A stretch of DNA of 64,000 nt from positions 868,001-932,000 of the forward strand of contig NZ_CP108509.1 of assembly GCF_035917275.1 (NCBI RefSeq). The letters are read 5' to 3'. Shown in pieces: positions 58,028-64,000 of this stretch. The stretch comes from Streptomyces sp. NBC_01237. Lineage in GTDB: Bacteria; Actinomycetota; Actinomycetes; Streptomycetales; Streptomycetaceae. The translations under genes were made by a program, and so were the position numbers. Below the pieces are notes generated by a model. The model was not told the origin of the DNA. It was given only the letters and a program-made list of their open reading frames with translations, and searched no databases. The stretch's first letter is position 1, and each line of letters begins with the position of its first letter.

Positions 58028-59680
58028 TCAGCTCGGCGTTCTCCAGCGGCGGCCGCCCTTCGCCGCCGCCACCAGTGCGGGCACCGTGCCGAGCTTGACC
58101 CGCGGGCGGCCGTGCTCACGGCCGCGTGCCCGCTCGGCCCGGTCGATGGCGGCCAGCCCCCGGGCGTCCACGACGTCACGGCCACGGCTACGGGCGAGAC
58201 GGTGGAATGCCTTGGGCGGGTGGACCGGGGAGGCCAGGGCACCCGCGATCGCGTCGGCCAGCAGCGTGCCGACGGTCTCGGCCGCGCAGGTGCGGTTGGC
58301 TCCGATGCCGCCCGAGGGGCCGCGTTTGATCCAGCCGACGACGTATGTCCCGGGCATGCCCGTCACCCGGCCGCCCTCGTGCGGTACGGTCCCGCCCGAC
58401 TCGTCGAAGGGGAGGCCCGGAACCGGCATGCCGCGGTAGCCGACCGCGCGCAGCAGCAGGCCCGCGGGGATGTGCTGTTCGCCGGGACCTTCCGTCACCC
58501 GCACCCCTGTGACGCTGTCGTCACCGAGCACCTCCAGGGGAGCGGAGTGGAAGCGGAAGACGATGCGCCGGCCCGGAGCCGGCGGACGCGACCAGTCCTG
58601 CGTCCGGCGGGGCACGTCCCGCAGCAGGGCCGCCTTCTCGCCCGGCGCCGCGCTGTCGATCGCCGCCCCGGTCCGGGGATCGTGGTCGTCCACAACGAGT
58701 TCCACGCCGGGCAGGTGCCCGAGGGCGAGCAGCTCGGAGGCGGTGCAGGCGGCGTGCTCGGGGCCCCGTCGGCCCAGCAGGACCACCTCACGCACCGTCG
58801 AGTCCCGCAGCGCCGCGAGGGCGTGATCGGCGATATCGGTACCCGCCAGCGTGGCCGGATCCGTGACGAGGATGCGCGCGACATCGAGAGCGACGTTGCC
58901 GTTGCCCACGACGACGACCCGTTCCGCGGAGAGGCCCACGGCCTCGGGCGCGACCTCCGGGTGGGCGTTGTACCAGGACACGAACGAGGTGGCCGAGCGA
59001 CTGCCGGGCAGGTCCTCGCCGGGGATGCCGAGCCGCCGGTCGGCCGAGGCACCGACCGCGTAGATCACCGCGTCGTGGTGCGCGGCGAGTTCCTCGGCGG
59101 TGATGTCCTTGCCGACCTCGACGCCCAGATGCATGCGTACACGGGGATGGGAGTGGAAACGTGCGAAGGTATCGCCGACCTTCTTCGTCGCGGGGTGGTC
59201 GGGCGCCACGCCGTAGCGGACGAGACCGCCCGCCACCGGCAGCCGGTCGACCAGCGTCACCTGGGCGTTGGTGTGCAGGAGGAGATCCTCGGCGGCGTAC
59301 ATGCCGGCCGGTCCGGTACCGACGACCGCCACCCGGATCGGCGCGAAATCGGACGGCAGGCTGCGCGCGAAGGAAGGCTCGCCCCAGGCATGGAAGTTCG
59401 GTCCGGCGGGAGCCGGTTCGGGTTCCTCGTCCGTGAAGTAGGCGGCGTTGATCGCGGCGTACCGCTTCTGCGCACCGAAGAGGCTGTCCACGGGGAAGAT
59501 GGCGTCGACCGGACAGGCATCGGCGCAGGCACCGCAGTCGATGCACGTCGCCGGGTCGACGTAGAGCATCTCGGTACTGCCGAACGCCCGTTCCTCGGGG
59601 GTCGGATGAATGCAGTTGACGGGGCATACGGCGACGCAGGTGGCGTCGTTGCAGCAGGTCTGGGTGATGGCGTAGGTCAT
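58028..59680 (-). CDS. 7Fe-ferredoxin / NADP+-ferredoxin reductase fusion
   Basis: A 550-residue electron-transfer flavoprotein. Residues 1-60 form a ferredoxin with two cluster sets (Cys9/10, Cys15, Cys19, Cys23 and Cys46-x2-Cys49-x2-Cys52-x3-Cys56, ACADACP). From about residue 110 it resembles adrenodoxin-reductase/FprA flavoproteins: FAD motif VVGTGPAGMYAAE and NADPH motif VVVGNGNVALDVAR. The C-terminal GWIKRGPSGGIGANRTCA is the family's conserved FAD-contacting end. It probably passes electrons from NADPH to its own ferredoxin and on to an oxygenase. The adjacent AurF-like diiron gene (32-bp gap, same strand, upstream) is a natural client. The start ATG at 59680 has a poor ribosome site. 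Confidence 0.9.
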   Translation of the reverse strand: MTYAITQTCCNDATCVAVCPVNCIHPTPEERAFGSTEMLYVDPATCIDCGACADACPVDAIFPVDSLFGAQKRYAAINAAYFTDEEPEPAPAGPNFHAWGEPSFARSLPSDFAPIRVAVVGTGPAGMYAAEDLLLHTNAQVTLVDRLPVAGGLVRYGVAPDHPATKKVGDTFARFHSHPRVRMHLGVEVGKDITAEELAAHHDAVIYAVGASADRRLGIPGEDLPGSRSATSFVSWYNAHPEVAPEAVGLSAERVVVVGNGNVALDVARILVTDPATLAGTDIADHALAALRDSTVREVVLLGRRGPEHAACTASELLALGHLPGVELVVDDHDPRTGAAIDSAAPGEKAALLRDVPRRTQDWSRPPAPGRRIVFRFHSAPLEVLGDDSVTGVRVTEGPGEQHIPAGLLLRAVGYRGMPVPGLPFDESGGTVPHEGGRVTGMPGTYVVGWIKRGPSGGIGANRTCAAETVGTLLADAIAGALASPVHPPKAFHRLARSRGRDVVDARGLAAIDRAERARGREHGRPRVKLGTVPALVAAAKGGRRWRTPS

Positions 59681-59712
59681 CTCGTCAGCTCAGGTCGTCG
59701 GCTCGGACCAGG

Positions 59713-60627
59713 TCAGATCAGCGCGGCGCGCTTGTAGAAGAACAGGGCCGGTTTCGTCAACAGCCGGGCCGAGGCCAGGAACTCCATCAGACCCGAACAG
59801 CTCGACCTCATCAGGGACTTGTGGTGCTCGTTGGCCCTGGCCTCGGCGCGGGCCCGCTTGCTGTCGAGGCCCGCGTTCGCGTAGACGTCCCGGTTCACCA
59901 TGCTGGTGACGATGTAGTACGAGGCGATCGCCACGACGAGCGCGTTGATCCGCCGGCGCACCGCGCCCGCGTCGCGCAGCCGCTTGCGGGTCTCGTCACG
60001 GGCGAACTTCATGTGCCGCGACTCCTCCACCACATGGATGTTGTTGATGGTGCGCACGAAGGGCGCGACCCGCTCGTCCCTCATCCAGTCGCGCTGCATC
60101 ACGTCGAGCACTTCCTCGGCGACGAGTATCGCCGCGTACGCGGCCTCGCCGAAGGCCAGGGTCTTGAACGCCCGCCCCAGCTCGACCACCGCCCGGTGCG
60201 GCCGGTACGCGGGGGCTCCCAGCTTCGCCGCACCCCTGGCGAACATGATCGAGTGCCGGCACTCGTCGGCGACCTCGGTGAGCGCCCACTGGAACCGGGG
60301 GTCGGTCGGATCCTTGGCGTACATGTCGCGCAGCACCATCTGCTGGAGAATCATCTCGAACCAGATGCCCGTACTGGCCACGGACGCCGCTTCCTGGCGG
60401 GTCAGCGCCTTGCGCTGCGCGTCGGTCAACTCCGCCCAGTAGGCGGTGCCGTAGAGCGTGCTCCACTCGGGGCTCGCGCCGTGGTCGTCCTTGTCGAGCG
60501 GGGTCTCCCAGTCCACTTCCGTGGCCGGGTCGTACGACAGCTTGGCAGCCGATTCGAGCAGCCGTCGGGCGACGTCCTGCTCGGCGAGGCGGCCCTGGTC
60601 CTCCGGCCGAACGGTGCTGCTTGCCAT
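59713..60627 (-). CDS. AurF-like diiron oxygenase
   Basis: A 304-residue helical diiron enzyme. Metal-ligand motifs are spaced as in p-aminobenzoate N-oxygenase AurF relatives: E in SVASTGIWFEMILQQ, DExxH in VADECRHSIMF, EE in AILVAEEVLDV and ExxH in HVVEESRHMKF. The substrate is unknown; relatives oxidise arylamines or other amines, and many have no known role. AAGGAG lies 7 nt before the ATG at 60627. Probably co-transcribed with the downstream ferredoxin-reductase fusion (32-bp gap). Two TetR-like operators lie about 105 bp upstream. Confidence 0.87.
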   Translation of the reverse strand: MASSTVRPEDQGRLAEQDVARRLLESAAKLSYDPATEVDWETPLDKDDHGASPEWSTLYGTAYWAELTDAQRKALTRQEAASVASTGIWFEMILQQMVLRDMYAKDPTDPRFQWALTEVADECRHSIMFARGAAKLGAPAYRPHRAVVELGRAFKTLAFGEAAYAAILVAEEVLDVMQRDWMRDERVAPFVRTINNIHVVEESRHMKFARDETRKRLRDAGAVRRRINALVVAIASYYIVTSMVNRDVYANAGLDSKRARAEARANEHHKSLMRSSCSGLMEFLASARLLTKPALFFYKRAALI

Positions 60628-60731
60628 GGTGCGGCTCCTTGAATCGAGAGATCGACCCGACGCTGCCCGACCGGTGTCCCAACGCGTGCGCGTTTGATGG
60701 GATCGATGGCCGCCGAGCGCCGCCACGCTTG

Positions 60732-60777
60732 TTAGACACCGCGTCTAGCAAGCTTATTAGACGCAAGGTATAGCAAG
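60732..60777. promoter_or_regulatory. Two tandem TAGAC-N5-GTCTA operators
   Basis: TAGAC (60733-60737) N5 GTCTA (60743-60747) and TAGAC (60758-60762) N5 GTATA (60768-60772) repeat with a 25-bp period. Each is followed by GCAAG. The pattern fits a TetR-type repressor binding as two dimers upstream of the diiron oxygenase. Confidence 0.65.
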
Positions 60778-60909
60778 AGTGCCGCACGGGCCTACCCCCG
60801 CGCCAGGAATCTGTACGAGCCCTCCACGACCCGACGTCACGGTCCGGGCGCCACCGGGCCCCGTGCCGGGCGGGCCGGCATGACCGGCGTAGGGCCCAGG
60901 CGAACACGC

Positions 60910-60941
60910 CTGCCCGTCAACGGAGTTGCCGAGACGGGCAG
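60910..60941. terminator. Candidate terminator hairpin
   Basis: CTGCCCGTC (60910-60918) pairs with GACGGGCAG (60933-60941), 9 bp with a 14-nt loop. It would end the small membrane peptide transcript (minus strand). Confidence 0.55.
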
Positions 60942-61088
60942 CCGGTTACCGCTGGTCGAGGTGGGGGCGAGAGGGTTCGGACCGCGTTCAGGACGGAGGC
61001 TGCGCGGCGGTTTCGCCGATTCGGCCACGGGCCACCCCCGGCCTTCACCACCCCGGGTGCACACGCTCTCCCGGCGTCACCACAGCGT

Positions 61089-61244
61089 TCACCAGTAGTG
61101 ACGCCTGCCGCCCACAGCGTGACCAATACCACCGAGAATCCAGAGAATGGCGCCGATGACGGCCAAGACGATTCCGATGGTCCAGAGAATGCCGAATCCG
61201 GTCACCAGCCCGATCACAAGAAGGATGACACCGAGGACGATCAT
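61089..61244 (-). CDS. DUF6131-like small hydrophobic membrane protein
   Basis: A 51-residue protein, shorter than most gene-calling cut-offs. Sequence begins MIVLGVILLVIGLVTGFGIL, continues with a second helix WTIGIVLAVIGAILWILGG and ends in the basic-aromatic tail GRRHYW. It therefore has two membrane helices. I recognise the pattern as the DUF6131-type peptide common in Streptomyces; its function is unknown. GGGAG lies 6 nt before the ATG at 61244. A larger overlapping minus-strand open frame is not supported. Confidence 0.85.
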   Translation of the reverse strand: MIVLGVILLVIGLVTGFGILWTIGIVLAVIGAILWILGGIGHAVGGRRHYW

Positions 61245-61513
61245 GACGTTCTCCCATCACAGCGCGAAACCGTCGGGACACTCACATTATGCGCCTCACC
61301 GTACGATTTCCCCCGCCCGGAACCTTTGGGCCGATGCCGCCCGGGCGGCATCGATCGATGGTCACCGCCCAGGGTTCGCAGCGAGCCCCGGGCAGTGATC
61401 CACATGAGTTGCGGGCCCGGGCCCTCTACGATGCGGTGAGGCACGGAATCCCCGAGGCCGGACGCCGACAGGGCTGGGTACCGTGCGGAAGGCAACCCAC
61501 ACGGGAGGCGTTC

Positions 61514-61969
61514 ATGGCGATACGGCATCGTCTCGTCCACAGCCCGCCCCACCGGCTCTGGGCAGTACTGCGGGACCCGTCACGCTACGGCGACTGGGTC
61601 GTCGGCACCGATTCCTCACGTGCGGCGGACGGAATCTGGCCGGAGGTCGGATCCTCGATCGAGTACGCGGTGCGGCTGGGCCGGAGAGAGTTCCACGGAC
61701 GGACCGTGGTCCGTCTGCTGGATCCCCCCAGGACCCTGGAACTGGAGGCGCACAGCGGGCCGTTGGGAACGGCTCGGATCGCCTTCGACATCCGGCCGTG
61801 GGGCGACGACACCCTCGTACTGGTGGATGAGCACCCCTTGCAAGGAGTCGGCGGCCAACTGCACAACGCCGCCGTGGACGCCCTGCTGCAGATACGGCAC
61901 CGCGCGATGCTGCGCCGGCTCGCCGAGGTCGTCGAGTCGCGTGCCGACGACGACGCCGACGCCGCGTGA
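61514..61969 (+). CDS. SRPBCC (START/Bet v1-like) family protein
   Basis: A 151-residue helix-grip-fold protein: first strand AIRHRLVHSPPHRLWAVLRDPSRYGDW, middle strands (EVGSSIEYAVRLGRREFHGRTVVRLLDPPRTLELEA) and a long C-terminal helix (AVDALLQIRHRAMLRRLAEVVES). The fold binds hydrophobic ligands; no catalytic residues are apparent, and a ketide cyclase role cannot be assumed. GGGAGG lies 5 nt before the ATG at 61514. The 269-bp spacer upstream (61245-61513) holds no other feature. Confidence 0.87.
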   Translation: MAIRHRLVHSPPHRLWAVLRDPSRYGDWVVGTDSSRAADGIWPEVGSSIEYAVRLGRREFHGRTVVRLLDPPRTLELEAHSGPLGTARIAFDIRPWGDDTLVLVDEHPLQGVGGQLHNAAVDALLQIRHRAMLRRLAEVVESRADDDADAA

Positions 61970-62277
61970 CGACGACCCGCCACCCGGGACGAACCCATTG
62001 ATGACAGCGGGTTCCTCAAGGCGCCCTCGCGGCCGATATCCGCGGGTGCGGCGGGATACGCCGTGAAGAACTCCCCACCCGCATAACCGGTCGACACGGA
62101 CAGCCGTGTCCACGTCGGCCCGCGCTTCGTGGATCCGGCCCTCGCCACGGAGCTCCGGCCGGCGGCATGAGCCCCGCCGAACGGACGAGACGCGCTTCCG
62201 GCAAGGACAGGCGCCGTGTACGCGACCAACCACACCCTGTGATGTTCAAATGTCTGACGTTTGTGTACGGTGTCTCC
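61970..62277. other. 308-bp intergenic region with hairpin and operator
   Basis: GACACGG (62093-62099) pairs with CCGTGTC (62104-62110) and may end the SRPBCC transcript. The promoter-proximal palindrome of the GntR gene is listed separately. No gene otherwise. Confidence 0.5.
62248..62262 (+). promoter_or_regulatory. Candidate FadR/GntR operator and leaderless promoter
   Basis: AAATGTCTGACGTTT (62248-62262) is an AAAnGTCnGACnTTT palindrome, like operators of FCD-type GntR regulators. TACGGT at 62266-62271 lies 6 bp before the ATG, consistent with a leaderless transcript and autorepression. Confidence 0.6.
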
Positions 62278-62988
62278 ATGAAACGCATCAGTGCACCGCG
62301 GCGGACGGCCAGCCTGTCCGCTCAGCTCGTGGACAGTCTCCGCTCGCACATCGAGTCGGGCGGGTGGCCGGTGGGGACGCGGATCCCGCCGGAACAGGCC
62401 CTCATCGAGGAGCTCGGGGTCGGCCGCAGCACCCTGCGGGAAGCGATCGGTGCGCTGGTGCACCTGGGCCTTTTGGAGCCCCGGGCCGGGGACGGCACCT
62501 ATGTCCGCGCGTCCAGCGAGCTCCAGTCGGTCATGGTGCGGCGGGCGAGTTCCGCGGAGCGGGACAACGTGCTGGAGCTGCGGACCGTTCTGGAGGAGTA
62601 CGCCTCGGGAGCCGCGGCCCTGCGCCGCAGCGAGAGCCAGTTGCAGCAGTTGCAGGAGCTGCTGGCCGACGCCGACGAGGCCTCCGCCGGTGAGGACACG
62701 GCCGCGATCACGGGCGTCGACGCGCTGTTCCACCGGGCCGTGGTCCGGGCGAGCGGGAACGACCTGCTGATCGAGGTGTACGACTACCTCGGTACGGCGC
62801 TCACCTCGTCCCTGGGGGGTCTGCCGTGGGACGCCGTCCACGCCGAGGAGCATGCCCGCCTGCACCGGCGGCTCGTGGACGCGATCGAGGCCCGGGACCA
62901 GGGCGGCGCCCGCTACGCGGCGGCCGCGATCGTCCGGCTCACCCGCGACCACGAGACCGGTACGCCACGAGCAGCGGAGGACCGGTGA
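62278..62988 (+). CDS. FadR/GntR-family transcriptional regulator (FCD domain)
   Basis: A 236-residue regulator. N-terminal winged HTH of GntR type (LVDSLRSHIESGGWPVGTRI-PPEQALIEELGVGRSTLREAI), then an all-helical FCD domain with the usual metal/ligand pattern (ELRTVLEEYASGAAA, DALFHRAVVRASGND, EEHARLHRRLVDAI). The two His of DALFH and EEHARLH are typical FCD ligands. The ATG at 62278 has no ribosome site; transcription is probably leaderless. Its stop overlaps the GTG of the MFS gene, so it probably controls that transporter. Effector unknown. Confidence 0.88.
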   Translation: MKRISAPRRTASLSAQLVDSLRSHIESGGWPVGTRIPPEQALIEELGVGRSTLREAIGALVHLGLLEPRAGDGTYVRASSELQSVMVRRASSAERDNVLELRTVLEEYASGAAALRRSESQLQQLQELLADADEASAGEDTAAITGVDALFHRAVVRASGNDLLIEVYDYLGTALTSSLGGLPWDAVHAEEHARLHRRLVDAIEARDQGGARYAAAAIVRLTRDHETGTPRAAEDR

Positions 62989-64000
62989 GTTCGCAGCCGG
63001 CCTCGCCGGCCCGCCAGCACTCCGCCTCCGGACCACCCGCCGCCGAGTCCGCCCTGCCTGCCGTGTCGGTCGGGCTCGTCGTCGCCATCTGTCTCGTGGC
63101 GGCGAACCTGCGCACCACCCTGACCGGTGTCGGCGCACTGCTGCCGGAGATCGAGCACGGCAGCGGCCTGACATCGAGCTGGGGCGGGCTGCTGAGCACG
63201 CTCCCGCTGCTGACGTTCGCCGCGACGTCGCCCCTGGTCGCCCGCGCCTCCCACCGGTGGGGCAGCGCACGCCTGCTGGTGGCGGCGCTCGGTGTGCTGG
63301 CCGTCGGAACGGTGGTCCGCTCCCTTCCCTCCGTCGTCTGCCTGTTCGCCGGAACGGTGATCCTTTCCGCGGCCATCGCGTTCGGCAACGTGCTGCTGCC
63401 CGCTCTGATCAGGCGGAGCGTGCCCGCCCACCGGATCCAGGCCGTCAGCGCTCTCTACGTGACCGTCATGGGCCTCATGGCCGCGGTCTCCTCCGGGATC
63501 TCCGCACCGCTGGCCCACACCGTGCCGGGTTCCTGGCGCACCGCGCTGGCCTGGGGCCTCGCGTTCACCGTCGCGGCGTTCCTCGCCTGGCTGCCCCGGA
63601 TACGGGGTGACAAGCCGCAGGAGTCCACCGGCGCGGCCCACAGCCCGGTACCGTGGCGGTCGCGGCTCGCCTGGCAGGTCACCTTCTTCATGGGCCTGCA
63701 GTCCCTGGCCTTCTACACCGCCGTCGCGTGGCTGCCCAGCATCCTGATCGACCGCGGCACGAGCAGCACCACGGCCGGATGGATGCTCTTCTACTACCAG
63801 GTGGTGTCCCTGGCGGCCAGCAGCCTGCTGCCGCTGCTCACCCGGGGCCGGCACGACCAGCGCTGGACCGCGGCCGGGGCCTCGGTCCTCGTGGCGGGTG
63901 GCTTCACCGTACTGGTCGCCGCCCCCGCGCTGTCCGTCCTGGCATGCACCCTGCTGGGACTCGGCGGCGGCGCGTGCCTCGTCCTCGCGCTGACCTTCCA
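62985..64000 (+). CDS. MFS transporter, CynX/NimT-like (runs off the window)
   Basis: Partial gene; the first 338 residues are visible. The GTG at 62985 overlaps the GntR stop by 4 nt (GTGA). A short polar N-terminus leads to the first helix VGLVVAICLVAANLRTTLTGVGALLPEIE. This and LLSTLPLLTFAATSPLVARASHRWG match the CynX/NimT (cyanate/nitroimidazole) branch of the MFS. About ten hydrophobic segments fall before the edge. The usual length is about 400 residues, so roughly 60-100 residues are missing at the end. Probably controlled by the adjacent FCD-GntR regulator. Confidence 0.87.
   Translation, partial: MSSQPASPARQHSASGPPAAESALPAVSVGLVVAICLVAANLRTTLTGVGALLPEIEHGSGLTSSWGGLLSTLPLLTFAATSPLVARASHRWGSARLLVAALGVLAVGTVVRSLPSVVCLFAGTVILSAAIAFGNVLLPALIRRSVPAHRIQAVSALYVTVMGLMAAVSSGISAPLAHTVPGSWRTALAWGLAFTVAAFLAWLPRIRGDKPQESTGAAHSPVPWRSRLAWQVTFFMGLQSLAFYTAVAWLPSILIDRGTSSTTAGWMLFYYQVVSLAASSLLPLLTRGRHDQRWTAAGASVLVAGGFTVLVAAPALSVLACTLLGLGGGACLVLALTF

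Larger units (their letters stand above)
60628..61088. other. 461-bp upstream region of the diiron oxygenase
   Basis: Contains two tandem TAGAC-N5-GTCTA-like operators (60732-60777) and a hairpin (60910-60941). No gene between them has a ribosome site or coding bias. Confidence 0.5.

Noticed and set aside
61045..61281. 78-residue minus-strand frame
   Set aside because: Overlaps the DUF6131-like peptide in another frame, Arg/His-rich and without ribosome site.
1..64000. CRISPR array, tRNA, rRNA, insertion sequence or attachment site
   Set aside because: None seen. Repeats found are local operators or short tandem repeats, and no transposase or integrase gene is present.

Overview
The window is high-GC actinobacterial DNA, almost certainly from a Streptomyces. 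The evidence is the third-position G/C bias, SARP/AfsR regulators, Tat-secreted proteins, rare TTA codons confined to a pathway regulator, and an acyltransferase-less (AT-less) type I polyketide synthase. No rRNA, tRNA, CRISPR array, integrase or insertion sequence was seen.

Region 1 (1-9823): an aminopeptidase P gene and a divergent TrmB/LuxR-type regulator precede a compact operon. The operon holds an MFS transporter, an S9 prolyl-oligopeptidase-like enzyme, a 40-residue precursor peptide too short for routine gene callers, a cobalamin-type radical SAM RiPP maturase and a DUF5825-like protein. It looks like a ribosomally made, modified peptide pathway. A 14-bp hairpin between precursor and maturase probably skews expression toward the precursor. 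Two prolines in the precursor bracket a β-branched nonapeptide, GISITITVP.

Region 2 (9873-18902): four tightly packed genes match the vWA-MoxR-VMAP conflict-system type: a trypsin-co-occurring domain protein, a trypsin-VMAP protein, a MoxR AAA ATPase, and a 1783-residue protein. The last joins a vWA-like domain to two SARP (HTH+BTAD) units, an NB-ARC STAND ATPase and TPRs. A 14-bp bidirectional terminator separates it from region 3.

Region 3 (18984-46064): a minus-strand operon of trans-acting AT, free ACP, asparagine-synthetase-like amidotransferase and one 6745-residue five-module AT-less PKS with TE. Amidotransferase plus KS-DH-KR-ACP plus KS-B-ACP is the hallmark of glutarimide polyketides (cycloheximide, streptimidone, migrastatin type). 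A divergent AfsR/SARP regulator ends with two consecutive TTA codons, implying bldA control.

Region 4 (46065-64000): mostly ordinary genes. These are a VOC protein, a nitrobindin-like protein, a Tat-exported glycosidase-like enzyme behind three TTGACGCG elements exactly 45 bp apart, an HTH/coiled-coil protein, small proteins, a GNAT, an M20 peptidase with divergent LysR regulator, a PQQ-propeller lipoprotein, a 7Fe-ferredoxin/NADP-reductase fusion beside an AurF-like diiron oxygenase, a DUF6131-like membrane peptide, an SRPBCC protein, an FCD-GntR regulator and the start of a CynX/NimT-like MFS transporter cut by the window edge.
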